Both the position numbers and the translations under genes were made by a program. A model generated the notes under the pieces. It was not told where the DNA came from and ran no database searches. It saw nothing but the letters and a program-made list of their open reading frames with translations. A stretch of DNA of 64,000 nt from Alphaproteobacteria bacterium (GTDB taxonomy: Bacteria; Pseudomonadota; Alphaproteobacteria; Caulobacterales; Maricaulaceae): assembly GCA_016124675.1 (NCBI GenBank), contig WGNG01000004.1, forward strand, positions 62,001 to 126,000. Direction: 5' to 3'. Shown piece by piece: positions 1 to 11,028 of this stretch. Numbering within the stretch: the stretch's first letter is position 1; each line of letters opens with the position of its first letter.

Positions 1-1
1 G

Positions 2-721
2 GAGCATCACCAGCGCGTGGTGGAGCTGGCCGCGCGTCACCGCATCGCCATCAACGCCCACGAGCCGATCAAGGATACCGGCCTGCGCCGCACCTGGCCG
101 AACTACATGACCCGCGAGGGCGTGCGCGGTCAGGAATTCAACGCCTGGGGCGACCCGCCCAACGGCCCGGCCCACACCCCGACCATCGCCTTCACCCGCA
201 TGCTGTCGGGTCCGGCTGACTTCACGCCGGGGATTTTCGACCTGACCTTCGAGCGGGCGGACGGACGGCGCGGCGTGCAGACCACGCTCGCCAAGCAGCT
301 GGCGCTCTATGTCGTGCTCTATTCGCCGATGCAGATGGCGGCGGACATGATCGAGAACTATGCCGCACATCCGGACATGTTCCAGTTCATCCGCGACGTG
401 CCGGCCGACTGGGAGGAGTCCATCGCGCTGGCGGGCGAGATCGGCGATCACGTCGTCCAGGTCCGCAAGGACCGCCATAGCGAGGACTGGTATCTGGGCG
501 CCATCACCGGCGAGGCGGCGCGCTCCATCGCGGTGGCGCTCGACTTCCTCGATGCGGGCCGGACCTACGAGGCGCAGATCTATCGCGACGGGCCGGACGC
601 GCACTGGTTCGACGCCCCGTACGACTATGTGGTGGAGACCCGCACCGTTACGGCGGACGACACGCTGGGCTTCGATCTTGCCGCCAGCGGCGGCGTCGCC
701 ATCCGGTTCGTGGCGCAGTGA
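2..721 (+). CDS. Glycoside hydrolase family 97 (alpha-glucosidase type), C-terminal part
   Basis: This is the C-terminal part of a GH97 enzyme, a periplasmic or surface alpha-glucosidase family that releases glucose from malto-oligosaccharides. The frame is open to the window edge, so the true start lies upstream; the ATG-like start at 17 in the ORF track is not real. Typical GH97 blocks are visible: INAHEPIKDTGLRRTWPN, then RGQEFNAWG, the TPFTRML-like TIAFTRMLSGPADFTPG, and ALYVVLYSPMQMAADMIENY, followed by a beta-rich C-terminal domain. Its stop overlaps the start of the downstream esterase, and both lie beside GH13 and Entner-Doudoroff genes, which fits alpha-glucan use. Family assignment is strong; exact substrate is inferred. 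Confidence 0.9.
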   Translation, partial: EHHQRVVELAARHRIAINAHEPIKDTGLRRTWPNYMTREGVRGQEFNAWGDPPNGPAHTPTIAFTRMLSGPADFTPGIFDLTFERADGRRGVQTTLAKQLALYVVLYSPMQMAADMIENYAAHPDMFQFIRDVPADWEESIALAGEIGDHVVQVRKDRHSEDWYLGAITGEAARSIAVALDFLDAGRTYEAQIYRDGPDAHWFDAPYDYVVETRTVTADDTLGFDLAASGGVAIRFVAQ

Positions 722-2013
722 TGCGCGCCCGGGTGCTTGCCGCAGCGGCGGCCGCGCTGGCGGGCGCGGCGCTGGCGGGTTGTCAGCCTGCCGGGGTTGA
801 CGCTGCGCCCGCCGCCGCCGCGCCTGCCGCTGCGCCGGAGAGGGCCGGGACCGTGCCCGTGCGCATCATCGCCCGCGTGCCGGAGAATGCCGGAGCGATC
901 TATATCGCCGCCAATGTGGAGGCGCTGGGTCCCTGGCGGGCTGACGGCCTCCTCATGGACGGCGAGGGCGCGCAGCGCACCGCGCTGATTGAACTTCCTG
1001 ACGGGTTCGAACTTGAATTCAAGCTCACGGGCGGCGCCTGGGACCTCGAAGGAACCGGACCGTCGGGCACGGTGCTTCCCAATTTCCGCCACAGCGTGGC
1101 GGCGGACGGGGAGAATATTGTGGAGGTTGCAATCGTCGATTTCAAGCGACCGCCCGAGGCCTATATCGCCGACCCTGCAGGGTCCGGCGTGCTGGGTGAG
1201 CTGATCTACTGGACCGATGTGCAGAGCGCCTTCCTCGATCAGACGCGTCATGTGTCGGTCTGGCTGCCGCCCGGCTATGGCGAGGATGCGGACCGGCGCT
1301 ACCCGGTCATCTACATGCATGACGGCCAGAACCTGTTCGATCCGCGCATCGCCAATACCGGGACCGACTGGGGCGTGGACGAGGCGATGATGCGCAATGC
1401 CGGGGCGGGGCTGCACGAGGCGGCCATCGTGGTGGGCGTGTGGAGCACCAGCCGGCGCGGCTACGAGCTCTCGCCCTGGCATGGCGGGCCGGACTATGCG
1501 CGCATGATCGTCGAGGAGATCAAGCCGCGCGTGGACGCACAGTTTCGCACGCGGCCTGATCGCGCCAGCACCTTCACCATGGGATCGTCCATGGGCGGGC
1601 TCATCTCGCTGTATCTGGTGCGCGCGCATCCTGACGTGTTCAGCGCCTGCGGCTGCGTGTCCACCCATGTGCCGCTGAGCCCGGCCATGGCGAGCGAGTT
1701 TCTGGGCCTCGAGCCGGGCGGCTGGCCGGACGCCGCCACGCCCTATCTGGTCCAGGAGGCCCGCGCCGGCGCCGAGCTGCCCGCCGATGTGCGGCTCTAT
1801 TTTGACTGGGGCACCACGACGCTCGACGCCAGCTATGGTCCGGTCATGGAGACGCTGCGCCCGTGGATCGAAGCCCAGGGCCTGGTGGCGGGCGAGACCT
1901 ATGCCTATCGCGCGTTTGAGGGCGCGCCCCATAACGAGGCCGCCTGGCGCGAGCGCGTGCATCTGCAACTCGCCTGGCTGCTGGGCGGCATCGATCCGGC
2001 GAGCGCGGATTAG
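721..2013 (+). CDS. Lipoprotein esterase (esterase D type) with starch-binding-like N-terminal domain
   Basis: The protein begins with a lipoprotein signal (LAGAALAGC lipobox), so it is probably anchored in a membrane on the periplasmic side. After an Ala/Pro-rich linker comes a region of about 100 residues (IYIAANVEALGPWRADG, then FKLTGGAWDLEGTG) that resembles CBM20/CBM48 starch-binding folds. The rest is a putative-esterase alpha/beta hydrolase with YPVIYMHDGQNLFD and the nucleophile elbow GSSMGG, and a late His in EGAPHNEAAW. The ATG at 721 overlaps the TGA of the GH97 gene (TGATG), so the two are translationally coupled. A GTG at 718 is an alternative start. The carbohydrate-binding assignment is my inference from pattern only. 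Confidence 0.8.
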   Translation: MRARVLAAAAAALAGAALAGCQPAGVDAAPAAAAPAAAPERAGTVPVRIIARVPENAGAIYIAANVEALGPWRADGLLMDGEGAQRTALIELPDGFELEFKLTGGAWDLEGTGPSGTVLPNFRHSVAADGENIVEVAIVDFKRPPEAYIADPAGSGVLGELIYWTDVQSAFLDQTRHVSVWLPPGYGEDADRRYPVIYMHDGQNLFDPRIANTGTDWGVDEAMMRNAGAGLHEAAIVVGVWSTSRRGYELSPWHGGPDYARMIVEEIKPRVDAQFRTRPDRASTFTMGSSMGGLISLYLVRAHPDVFSACGCVSTHVPLSPAMASEFLGLEPGGWPDAATPYLVQEARAGAELPADVRLYFDWGTTTLDASYGPVMETLRPWIEAQGLVAGETYAYRAFEGAPHNEAAWRERVHLQLAWLLGGIDPASAD

Positions 2014-2038
2014 AACCGGGCCGGCGCGCGGCGATTGT

Positions 2039-2671
2039 TCAGGGCTTCATCGCGGCGGCGGTGCGGGCGTTGGCGGTGACGCCGTCCCAGTCGCCGGCGG
2101 CGATCTGGGCGGGCGTCGCAATCCAGGAGCCGCCCACGCAGGCGACATTGGGCAGAGCGAGATAGTCCGGCGCGCGCGCCTCACTGATTGCCCCGGTGGG
2201 GCAGAAGACGAGGTCGGGCAGGGGGCCATGCAGCGCCTTGAGATAGGCGATGCCGCCCGCCGGTTCAGCCGGGAAGAACTTTAACGCCGCGAACCCGGCT
2301 TCGCGCGCGGCCATCGCTTCGCTGGCGGTGGCGACGCCCGGCAGGGCCGGCAGGCCGGTTCCCAGGAGGGCCCCCGCCAGACGCGGGGTCAGGCCGGGGC
2401 TTACCAGAAACGCCGCGCCGGCGCGCGCGCTGTCTGCCGCGTCCTGCGGGGTGCGGATCGTACCCATCCCCACGATCAGCGCCGGCGCGGCGTCCTGCAT
2501 GGCCTTGAGGGCGTCCAGGGCTGCGGGGGTGCGCAAGGTCAGCTCCACCACCCGCAGGCCGCCTGCCGCCAGCGCACGGGCGAGCGGCGCCGCGCTGGCG
2601 GCGTCCTCTACGGTGAGGACGGGGATCACGCTGGCGGCCGCCATGATGGCGCGTGTCGGATCAGTCATCAT
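2039..2671 (-). CDS. eda: KDPG aldolase (2-dehydro-3-deoxyphosphogluconate aldolase)
   Basis: Catalyses the last Entner-Doudoroff step, cleaving KDPG to pyruvate and glyceraldehyde 3-phosphate. It is a class I aldolase of about 210 residues. The catalytic Glu lies in VVELTLRT and the Schiff-base Lys in ALKFFPAE. The phosphate-binding end includes CPTGAISEA and VGGSWIA. It is the last gene of the zwf-pgl-edd-glk-eda operon; its ATG overlaps the glk stop (ATGA), which implies translational coupling. It converges with the esterase gene, with only about 25 bases between stops. Confidence 0.97.
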   Translation of the reverse strand: MMTDPTRAIMAAASVIPVLTVEDAASAAPLARALAAGGLRVVELTLRTPAALDALKAMQDAAPALIVGMGTIRTPQDAADSARAGAAFLVSPGLTPRLAGALLGTGLPALPGVATASEAMAAREAGFAALKFFPAEPAGGIAYLKALHGPLPDLVFCPTGAISEARAPDYLALPNVACVGGSWIATPAQIAAGDWDGVTANARTAAAMKP

Positions 2672-3647
2672 ACTCCCTCCGTTTCGGCCAGCGCCGCAGC
2701 GCCGAGCAAAGCCGCCGCGTCTGACAGGATCAGGCGCACCGGAATCGCTTCAACATAGCGCGTCATCGGGCCGCGCCGCACCCGGCGCGCGTCAAAAGCG
2801 CTCGCCTCCAGCAGCGGGCGGATGCGCGGCAGGATTCCTCCGGCGAGATAGGCGCCGCCCCGCGCGCCGGTGATCACGCAGACATCGCCGGTGTAGGCGC
2901 CGAGGCAAGCGCAGAACAGCATCACCACCCGGCCTTCGAGGCTCGCAGGATCGGCCATCGCGCCGGCGGTGATCTCTTCAGGGCGCGCGCCGGGCCAGAC
3001 CCGCCCCTCAATGGCGCACAGCGCGCGGTGGATGTTCACAAGGCCCCGTCCCGACAGGATGCGCTCCCAGCTGACGAAGCCGTGCTCGCGCGCGATGTAT
3101 TCGCCGACGGCGATTTCCTCTGCGGTGCGCGGGGCGAAGCCGGCATGGCCGCCTTCAGTGGCGATCACGCGCCAGCCGCCGGGGACGGGCGCCAGCAGGC
3201 CGAGGCCCAGGCCCGTGCCCGGTCCGAGTACGGCGACCGGCGCGTCCGGCGCGGCTTGGCCGGCATTCAGGACGGCGATCTGGTCGGCCGGGCAGAGCGG
3301 CGCGCCGCGCGCCTGGGCGGCGAAATCGTTCACCGCCACGAGGCGCTCGAGACCCAGCTCGCGCGCCAGCGCTTCGGGATCGAGCTTCCAGGTGGCGTTG
3401 GTCAGACGCACCTTGCCGGGCGTCACCGGCGCGGCGATGGCGAAACAGGCGCGCTGCGGGCGCTCTCCGCCACAGCTTTCCAGGAAGGCCAGCGCCGCAT
3501 CGCGCAGGTCCTCAAAGTCCTCATTGCGGAAGCGGCGCACATGGCTCAGCGTGAAGCCGGCCTCGCACGACCCGTGCGCCAGCGCGAACCTTGCATTGGT
3601 GCCGCCGATATCGGCGGCGAGATAGGTCGCGGCCCCGCGGGCAGGCT

Positions 3648-3651
<4 letters not shown>
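2668..3651 (-). CDS. glk: Glucokinase (bacterial ROK-independent type)
   Basis: Phosphorylates glucose to glucose 6-phosphate with ATP in the cytoplasm. The 327-residue protein has the N-terminal phosphate-binding motif [11 protein letters not shown], the substrate-binding [10 protein letters not shown] segment, the ATP site LGPGTGLG, and the [10 protein letters not shown] block with the Glu/His that contact glucose in E. coli Glk. It overlaps edd upstream and eda downstream by four bases each. Its presence inside the Entner-Doudoroff operon links sugar activation directly to the oxidative route. Confidence 0.96.
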
Positions 3652-5504
<1,853 letters not shown>

Positions 5505-5517
5505 GACGGCTCTCCTT

Positions 5518-6240
5518 TCAGGGCCACCAGCTGATCGACAGGGCCAGGCCGGGGTCGCGCAGGAGCGCGCGTACCGGCATCGCCTCGACCGGGCCGGGTA
5601 AATCCGCCGCCGCCAGTGCGTCGCGCTTGGCTGCGCCGTTGATGATGAGATCGGCGCGGCGCAGCCCGGTCAGGCAGGCGCGCGTCAGCGTCATGCGCCG
5701 GGTATGCGCGCCGGTCACGCGGGATTCGCGCGCCATCACGGCGCAGGCGAGCGGCCCGTCCGCGTCCAGCGCCTGATCAAGCCCCTCGGCGTGGGGAAAC
5801 CAGGACAGGGTGTGGCCGTCCTCGCCCATGCCCAGCACGGCAGCGTCGAACGGGCGCGGCAGCGACGCCAGCCGGGCGTTGACCGCCCCGGCGCCCGCCT
5901 GCGGCGTATCGTGCTCTGTCTTGAGGCCCGTCAGGCGCGCCCTGGCGGCGCGGCCGCGCAGCAGGGTTTCGCGGATGAACGCCTCGTTGGAGCCTGGCTG
6001 GTCAGGCGCCACCCAGCGTTCGTCAGCCAGCACCACGTGGATGCGCTCCCAGTCGAGATCAAGGCCTGACAGGGCCTGATAGACCGGACGGGGCGTGGAG
6101 CCGCCCGACGCTACCAGCACCGCCGCGCCGCGCGTGTGCAGCCCGGCCTGCAGCGCCTGTGCGATTCCGGCGGCCAGGGCCTCGGCGGCGGCTTGCGCGC
6201 TGGCGTGTTCGCGCATGCAGCTAGCGGTCATGGCTGTCAT
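5518..6240 (-). CDS. pgl: 6-phosphogluconolactonase (DevB type)
   Basis: Hydrolyses 6-phosphogluconolactone to 6-phosphogluconate. The SOL/DevB-type motifs [32 protein letters not shown] and [13 protein letters not shown] are all visible. I placed the start at the ATG at 6240 because a strong Shine-Dalgarno run (GGGAGGGAG) ends about five bases upstream; this start lies inside the last codons of zwf, giving a 20-base overlap. An ATG at 6255 is the ORF-track alternative. The loop GHT motif and length of 240 residues are typical. Confidence 0.95.
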   Translation of the reverse strand: MTAMTASCMREHASAQAAAEALAAGIAQALQAGLHTRGAAVLVASGGSTPRPVYQALSGLDLDWERIHVVLADERWVAPDQPGSNEAFIRETLLRGRAARARLTGLKTEHDTPQAGAGAVNARLASLPRPFDAAVLGMGEDGHTLSWFPHAEGLDQALDADGPLACAVMARESRVTGAHTRRMTLTRACLTGLRRADLIINGAAKRDALAAADLPGPVEAMPVRALLRDPGLALSISWWP

Positions 6241-7684
6241 ACCACTCCCTCCCATCGCGGGCCATCAGCTGCAGCGCCTGGGGCGGGCCGTCCGTGCCGG
6301 CGGGGTAGGGGTGCAGCGCCAGGCCCGCCTCGCGCCACGCGGCGACCACGGCGTCCGTCCAGCGCCAGGCCGATTCCACCTCGTCGCGGCGCATGAACAG
6401 GCCCAGATTGCCACGCACCACGGCCATCAGCAGCCGCTCGTATGCGTCGGGATACCCGGCTGCGAAGGCGTCGGCATAGCTGAGGTTCAAGGGCACGTAG
6501 CGCAGGCGCATGCCGCCCGGGCCGGGGTCCTTGGTCATCAGCATGAGCTTGACGCCCTCGTCGGGCTGCAGCCGGATCACCAGCCGGTTGGGCTGGAGCA
6601 GGCCGGCATCCGCCCGGATCAGGTCATGGGGCACCGGCTTGAACTGGATGACGATCTCCGAGCGGCGCTGCGCCATGCGCTTGCCCGTGCGCAGATAGAA
6701 GGGCGCGCCCGCCCAGCGCCAGTTGTCGATATCGGCGCGCAGCGCCACGAAGGTCTCGGTGCGAGTCGCCTCGCCGACTTCCTCGCCATAACCGGCCACC
6801 CGGTCCTGACCGATCACGCCGGGCCCGTACTGGCCGCGCACCACGCTGGCGCTGGCCGCGCCCGGGCTGACGAGGCGCAGGGCGCGCAGGACCTTGAGCT
6901 TTTCGGCGCGCACCGCGTCGCCCTCAAGGCTTGCCGGCGGCTCCATGGCCACCAGGCACAGAAGCTGGAGGAGATGGTTCTGCACCATGTCGCGTAGCGC
7001 GCCGGCGCGGTCATAATACGCCGCGCGCGTGCCTGCGCCGAGCGTCTCTGCCACGGTGATCTGGACATGATCCACGCCGGCGGCGTTCCACACCGGCTCA
7101 AACAGCATGTTGGCAAAGCGCAGCACCAGAAGGTTCTGGACGGTTTCCTTGCCGAGATAATGGTCGATGCGGAAGATGGCGTCCTCGCCGAAGACTGCGC
7201 CCACGGCCTCGTTGATGCTGCGGGCCGAATGGAAATCGTGCCCGATAGGCTTTTCCAGAACGATGCGGCTGCCCGGCGTGTTGAGGCCGTGGGCGCCGAT
7301 GGCGGCGCAGACCGAGCCGTAGATCGAGGGCGGAAGCGCCAGATAGAAGATGCGTACCTTGCCCGCCTCTGGCGCCAGCGCCGCCTTGAGCTCTGTCCAG
7401 CCGGGCGAGACGCCCGCCGCATCCACCGCCGTGTAGCTCACCTGCTTGCAGAACGCGTCCCAGGCATCCTTGCGGGCCGAGCCGTTGATGAATTCGCGCG
7501 CGCGCTCCAGAAACTCCGGCGTGCTCATCTCCTCGCGGGCCGCGGCGAGAATGCGCGAGGTCTGCGGGATCTGGCCGTCGCACCAGCGGTGGAACAGGGC
7601 GGGCAGAATCTTGCGCCGGGCCAGATCACCTGTGGCGCCGAACACCACCATGTCAAATGGCTGGACAGGAACCAGTTCGGCCAT
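6221..7684 (-). CDS. zwf: Glucose-6-phosphate 1-dehydrogenase
   Basis: Oxidises glucose 6-phosphate with NAD(P)+, the entry step to the Entner-Doudoroff and oxidative pentose routes. The 487-residue protein has the N-terminal dinucleotide motif VVFGATGDLARRKI, the substrate-binding signature RIDHYLGKETVQN, and FYLRTGKRM in the beta+alpha domain. It is the first gene of the five-gene operon and overlaps pgl. It is separated by only 14 bases from a small hypothetical gene upstream on the same strand. Confidence 0.97.
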   Translation of the reverse strand: MAELVPVQPFDMVVFGATGDLARRKILPALFHRWCDGQIPQTSRILAAAREEMSTPEFLERAREFINGSARKDAWDAFCKQVSYTAVDAAGVSPGWTELKAALAPEAGKVRIFYLALPPSIYGSVCAAIGAHGLNTPGSRIVLEKPIGHDFHSARSINEAVGAVFGEDAIFRIDHYLGKETVQNLLVLRFANMLFEPVWNAAGVDHVQITVAETLGAGTRAAYYDRAGALRDMVQNHLLQLLCLVAMEPPASLEGDAVRAEKLKVLRALRLVSPGAASASVVRGQYGPGVIGQDRVAGYGEEVGEATRTETFVALRADIDNWRWAGAPFYLRTGKRMAQRRSEIVIQFKPVPHDLIRADAGLLQPNRLVIRLQPDEGVKLMLMTKDPGPGGMRLRYVPLNLSYADAFAAGYPDAYERLLMAVVRGNLGLFMRRDEVESAWRWTDAVVAAWREAGLALHPYPAGTDGPPQALQLMARDGREWYDSHDR

Positions 7685-7698
7685 GGTGCGTGCGTCTC

Positions 7699-7962
7699 CT
7701 AACAGAACAAAGCGTACGGGCCGAACAGGCCGATCATTATGGCGATGATCGCCAGTCCGGCCAGATCAAATACCGGCTCGGCTGCGAAACGGATATCCTC
7801 CAGACGCACAGGCCGGCCCGGGCCCGGGGCCGGGGCCGGGGCCGGAGACGCCGCCCCCGTGCCGGTGACCGGGCACGCCCTGAAAGCAATCGGGCTTCCG
7901 ATTGCAAGGCGCAAGGGACGATGGATGTCCAGGGTGGAAAGGGTGCAGATCGGGTTCATCAT
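7699..7962 (-). CDS. Small hypothetical protein with C-terminal membrane segment
   Basis: An open frame of about 87 residues between the amylase and zwf on the same strand. It has a Pro/Ala/Gly-rich middle (PAPAPAPGPG) and one C-terminal hydrophobic helix (LAGLAIIAIMIGLFGPYALF), so it could be a tail-anchored membrane protein. I recognise no family. I placed the start at the tandem ATG at 7962/7959, after the amylase stop; the ORF-track start at 8019 would overlap the amylase. The ribosome binding site is weak, and the gene may be spurious. Confidence 0.4.
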   Translation of the reverse strand: MMNPICTLSTLDIHRPLRLAIGSPIAFRACPVTGTGAASPAPAPAPGPGRPVRLEDIRFAAEPVFDLAGLAIIAIMIGLFGPYALFC

Positions 7963-7993
7963 CGAGGCCGCAGTCCCGCCCGGGCGAATGCGC

Positions 7994-9403
7994 TCAGCGC
8001 GCCCCGGCGCCGCGCACATGGATGCGCCAGCCCCAGGCAGGCAGATCCACGACGTCGCCGGGCGCCAGCATCACCGTGTCAGCTGCGCCAAAGACGCGCC
8101 ACGCCCCGGCGAACGGCCCGTCCTCGAGCGTGACCTCGCGCGGTTCATCGGAAAAATTGAACACCGCGAACACCGCATCGCCGTCTTTGGCGCGCACGAA
8201 GGCCAGAACCGCCTCGCGGTCGCTGGTGACCACATCGGTCATCCGCCCGCCGGCGAGGCCATGCCAGAGCGCCTGATTGGTTTCGAGAAGCGCGAACAGG
8301 CCGGTGAACAGTTCCTCCAGCGGATGCTCGCGCCAGACGATGGGATCGCGCTCGAAGAAGGCGAGGCGGCGCTCATTGCCCGCCTCCTGCCCGTTATACA
8401 CCATGGGCACGCCTTCGCCCACGACCGACAGGGCGATCGCCGCCTCCAGGGCCGGACCGAAGCGTTCAAACTGGGTGGAGACCCAGGCGTTCTGGTCGTG
8501 ATTGCTGACATAGGTCAGGCGCATCGCATCCGCAGGCCAGGTATTGTGCTGGTCATAGAAGTAATACCCCCGCAGCCCCCCCGCATCGGCCCGGCCCATG
8601 GCCACATCGTGAAGCGTGTTGTTCCAGCTCCAGGCATAGCTGGCGCTGAAGGCGCGCCGGTGCAGATCGCGCTGCTCCCACTCGGCGAGCATGAAGACCG
8701 GCTTGATGGCGTTCAGCTCCGCGCGCAGCTCCTCCCAGAAATCCAGGGGAACGAAGCCCGCCACATCGGCGCGAAAGCCGTCAATCCCGACATCGGCGAC
8801 CCACCAGGCGATCACATCGGCCATGTAACGGCGCAGGTCCGCGTTGGAGAAATCGAGCTGGGCCACATCGGTCCAGTCTGTCCCCGACGGGGGGATCATC
8901 GCCCCTGACCAGTCGCGCGCATACCAGTCGGGATGCGCCTCAACGAGGGGGTTGTCCCAGGCGGTATGGTTGGCGACCCAGTCGAGGATCACCCGCATGT
9001 CCAGAGCATGGGCGTCAGCCACGAAGGCGCGCAAATCGTCCAGGGTTCCCAGTTCAGGGTTCACGCCGTAATAATCCCGGATCGAGTAAGGGCTGCCCAG
9101 CGAGCCCTTGCGCTGACGTTCGCCAATGGGATGCACAGGCATCAGCCAGACGATGTCCGCGCCCATGGCCGCGATACGCGGCAGTTCGGCGCGGGCCGCC
9201 TCGATACTGCCCTTGGGCGTGAACTGGCGGATGTTGATCTGATAGATCGCCGCATTCAGGGCCCAATCAGGGTGAGGTGTCTCCACCAGGGGGCGCGGCG
9301 CATGGCGCGCGCGCGCGGGCTCGGCCCCGGCGGCCGGATCGTCAGGCAGGGCCGGCAGCGCGGCGGTCAATGCGGCGGCGAGGGCAAGGAGCGTGGCGGC
9401 CAT
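7994..9403 (-). CDS. Alpha-amylase family (GH13) glycoside hydrolase, exported
   Basis: Acts on alpha-1,4-glucans; the N-terminal MAATLLALAAALTAALPALP looks like a signal peptide, so it is probably periplasmic or secreted. The four GH13 regions are visible: DWVANHT (region I), GFRADVAGF with the nucleophile Asp (region II), MLAEWE with the acid/base Glu (region III), and YVSNHDQNAW (region IV). A beta-sandwich domain follows (AVFNFSDEPREV). It lies upstream of the Entner-Doudoroff operon on the same strand, which would couple starch or maltodextrin breakdown to glucose use. Confidence 0.93.
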   Translation of the reverse strand: MAATLLALAAALTAALPALPDDPAAGAEPARARHAPRPLVETPHPDWALNAAIYQINIRQFTPKGSIEAARAELPRIAAMGADIVWLMPVHPIGERQRKGSLGSPYSIRDYYGVNPELGTLDDLRAFVADAHALDMRVILDWVANHTAWDNPLVEAHPDWYARDWSGAMIPPSGTDWTDVAQLDFSNADLRRYMADVIAWWVADVGIDGFRADVAGFVPLDFWEELRAELNAIKPVFMLAEWEQRDLHRRAFSASYAWSWNNTLHDVAMGRADAGGLRGYYFYDQHNTWPADAMRLTYVSNHDQNAWVSTQFERFGPALEAAIALSVVGEGVPMVYNGQEAGNERRLAFFERDPIVWREHPLEELFTGLFALLETNQALWHGLAGGRMTDVVTSDREAVLAFVRAKDGDAVFAVFNFSDEPREVTLEDGPFAGAWRVFGAADTVMLAPGDVVDLPAWGWRIHVRGAGAR

Positions 9404-9725
9404 GACCGGTCCTGATGGGCTGATTGGTTTCAGTCGTCTCCAGACAATGATCAGTTTTCATACTTTTGCAAAGCCCTTTATCGCGCGGTCCGGCAGACCG
9501 CTGCGTACATGCCAAGTCAATACAGGAGTGGCCGGGACGAAAGGGGGGGCGGCGGCCCCGAAACTTGTGGATCTTCTTGCAGTAATTTTCGGTCCGGCTT
9601 CCGCCAGCCGAGCGAACCGGGTGACGCCGCTGCAAACCGGCGCCTGCGGACACGCAAGACCGCTGTGACGCGAAACCGTCAGCCTGCTTTGTCCCGCAGC
9701 AGGCGGCGGCAGGAGCCTTGCGCGT
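9404..9725. other. Intergenic region, no gene seen
   Basis: About 320 bases without a credible gene. The part next to the amylase start (9404-9500) is AT-richer than its surroundings and probably holds the amylase promoter; I see no clear dyad that would identify a sugar regulator. The rest is GC-rich with short out-of-frame ORFs that look like shadows. Confidence 0.5.
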
Positions 9726-10436
9726 TCACCAGCGGGCGCGCAGGGCGATTCCCGCATAGTGTTCGTCTTCCTTCCACTCGCGCATCCCGTCGCGGTAGCG
9801 GCGCTGCTCGCGGACATAGCCGGCGGTGACGAAGACATCGCGCGCCAGCTCCACGCCGACGCCGAAATGCGCATCGCCGACGCTCGCCTCAACGCCAGCG
9901 GGCGCCAGCGTGTAGCTGAGCGCAGAACCCGGCGCGATCACATAGCTCTCGCGTCCGGCGCCGCCGACCAGAAACACGGGCGGCAGGTCGGCAAGCTGGC
10001 GCGTGGAGGCGGTCATCTGCACGCCGAGGGCCGAGCCCGACCAGCCCTCAGCCTGTGGCGCACCGGAGCGCGCGCGCACGGTGATGTCGGGTGTCAGGGC
10101 GATGGTTCCGGCCGGGGACTGGCCCGTCTCGCCGGGGATGTCCGGCGCCGCCGCCAGCCGCAGCGCCGTGGCCTGCCCGCCGAGCGCAGCGGCCACCGCC
10201 GCCCGGCTGCCGGCGGAGGCGTCGGAGCGTGCGAACTGGGCGAGATCGATGGCGGGCGAAGGCAGATCGGCCATACCCTCGCTCTGCGGCGCGGCGTCCG
10301 TGACAAACGTGGAGAACAACGCGCCTCCGGAGACCAGAGCGGCCAGAGACAGCTCAATGGCGCGCCGCTGCGTCAGACGCGGCCGCGCCGAACCTGCGCG
10401 CTCAAGCCTCGTGGCGCCTCGCCCAGCGTCGTTCAT
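9726..10436 (-). CDS. Hypothetical envelope protein with aromatic C-terminus
   Basis: Unrecognised protein of 236 residues. The N-terminus is polar and basic followed by a hydrophobic stretch (LSLAALVSGGALFSTFV), consistent with a signal anchor or long signal peptide. The C-terminal half has alternating residues (ASVGDAHFGVGVELARDVFVTAGYV) and ends in GIALRARW, a terminal aromatic residue as in outer-membrane beta barrels. I infer an outer-membrane or envelope location but give no function. It stands alone between the amylase and the initiator tRNA. Confidence 0.7.
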   Translation of the reverse strand: MNDAGRGATRLERAGSARPRLTQRRAIELSLAALVSGGALFSTFVTDAAPQSEGMADLPSPAIDLAQFARSDASAGSRAAVAAALGGQATALRLAAAPDIPGETGQSPAGTIALTPDITVRARSGAPQAEGWSGSALGVQMTASTRQLADLPPVFLVGGAGRESYVIAPGSALSYTLAPAGVEASVGDAHFGVGVELARDVFVTAGYVREQRRYRDGMREWKEDEHYAGIALRARW

Positions 10437-10589
10437 AACGCCCCCCGCCCCCTAAACCGCCCGAAGAAGGCTGAACTCCTCGCATCAGGCGTCCCGTTTA
10501 CGCATGTTAACACTATCTGAACGCCTGCGCCGCGGCAAGTCAAAACCGGCCCTGCCGGAGCCGGGGCCCTGCGACGCGCAGCCCGGATG

Positions 10590-10618
10590 TTGACGGCGCC
10601 GCCAGAGCGTCATAAACA
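10590..10618 (+). promoter_or_regulatory. Candidate sigma-70-type promoter for tRNA-fMet
   Basis: TTGACG (10590-10595), 17-base spacer, then TAAACA (10613-10618). The -35 matches the consensus in five positions; the -10 is weaker. It lies about 40 bases before the mature tRNA 5' end, a sensible place for a tRNA promoter. Confidence 0.45.
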
Positions 10619-10660
10619 GCGCCTCCCTTGGACGCGGCCAGCCCGCGCACACAGGTTTGA

Positions 10661-10737
<77 letters not shown>

Positions 10738-10777
10738 AATCTTCTGGTAAAATCAATGGGTAAAGCGGGTGTCATCT

Positions 10778-10789
10778 GCTGACGTCAGC
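10778..10789. promoter_or_regulatory. 12-bp perfect palindrome between tRNA-fMet and the oxidase gene
   Basis: GCTGACGTCAGC is a perfect 12-bp palindrome about 240 bases upstream of the alternative oxidase start. It could be an operator for that gene, but the distance is large and no regulator is adjacent. Nothing else recognisable was seen in 10738-11028. Confidence 0.25.
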
Positions 10790-11028
10790 CGCCCGGCGTG
10801 ATCGCGGCGAAGCATGGTTTCTCGACAGGCCCGCGCGCCGGGCGAGCCGCATGTGAGGCGACAGCCCTATCGCCGCGCCACAGGCTTGCCGGACAGCCGT
10901 GCCGGCGCTGGCGGCGGGACCCTGTTCGCCTCCCGCGTGCGACACATTATCCGGACATGTTGCGCGCGCCCGGGCTGCGCCCTAACTGCCATGTCAGACA
11001 AACCCGGCCATCCCAGGAGCGCCACACA

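Noticed and set aside
7739-8908. 389-residue plus-strand ORF opposite the amylase
   Set aside because: Antisense shadow of the GH13 gene; no recognisable domain.
10798-11028. N-terminal extension of the alternative oxidase
   Set aside because: The extra 77 residues are Arg/Pro-rich and unlike AOX; a better start with a ribosome binding site is at 11029.
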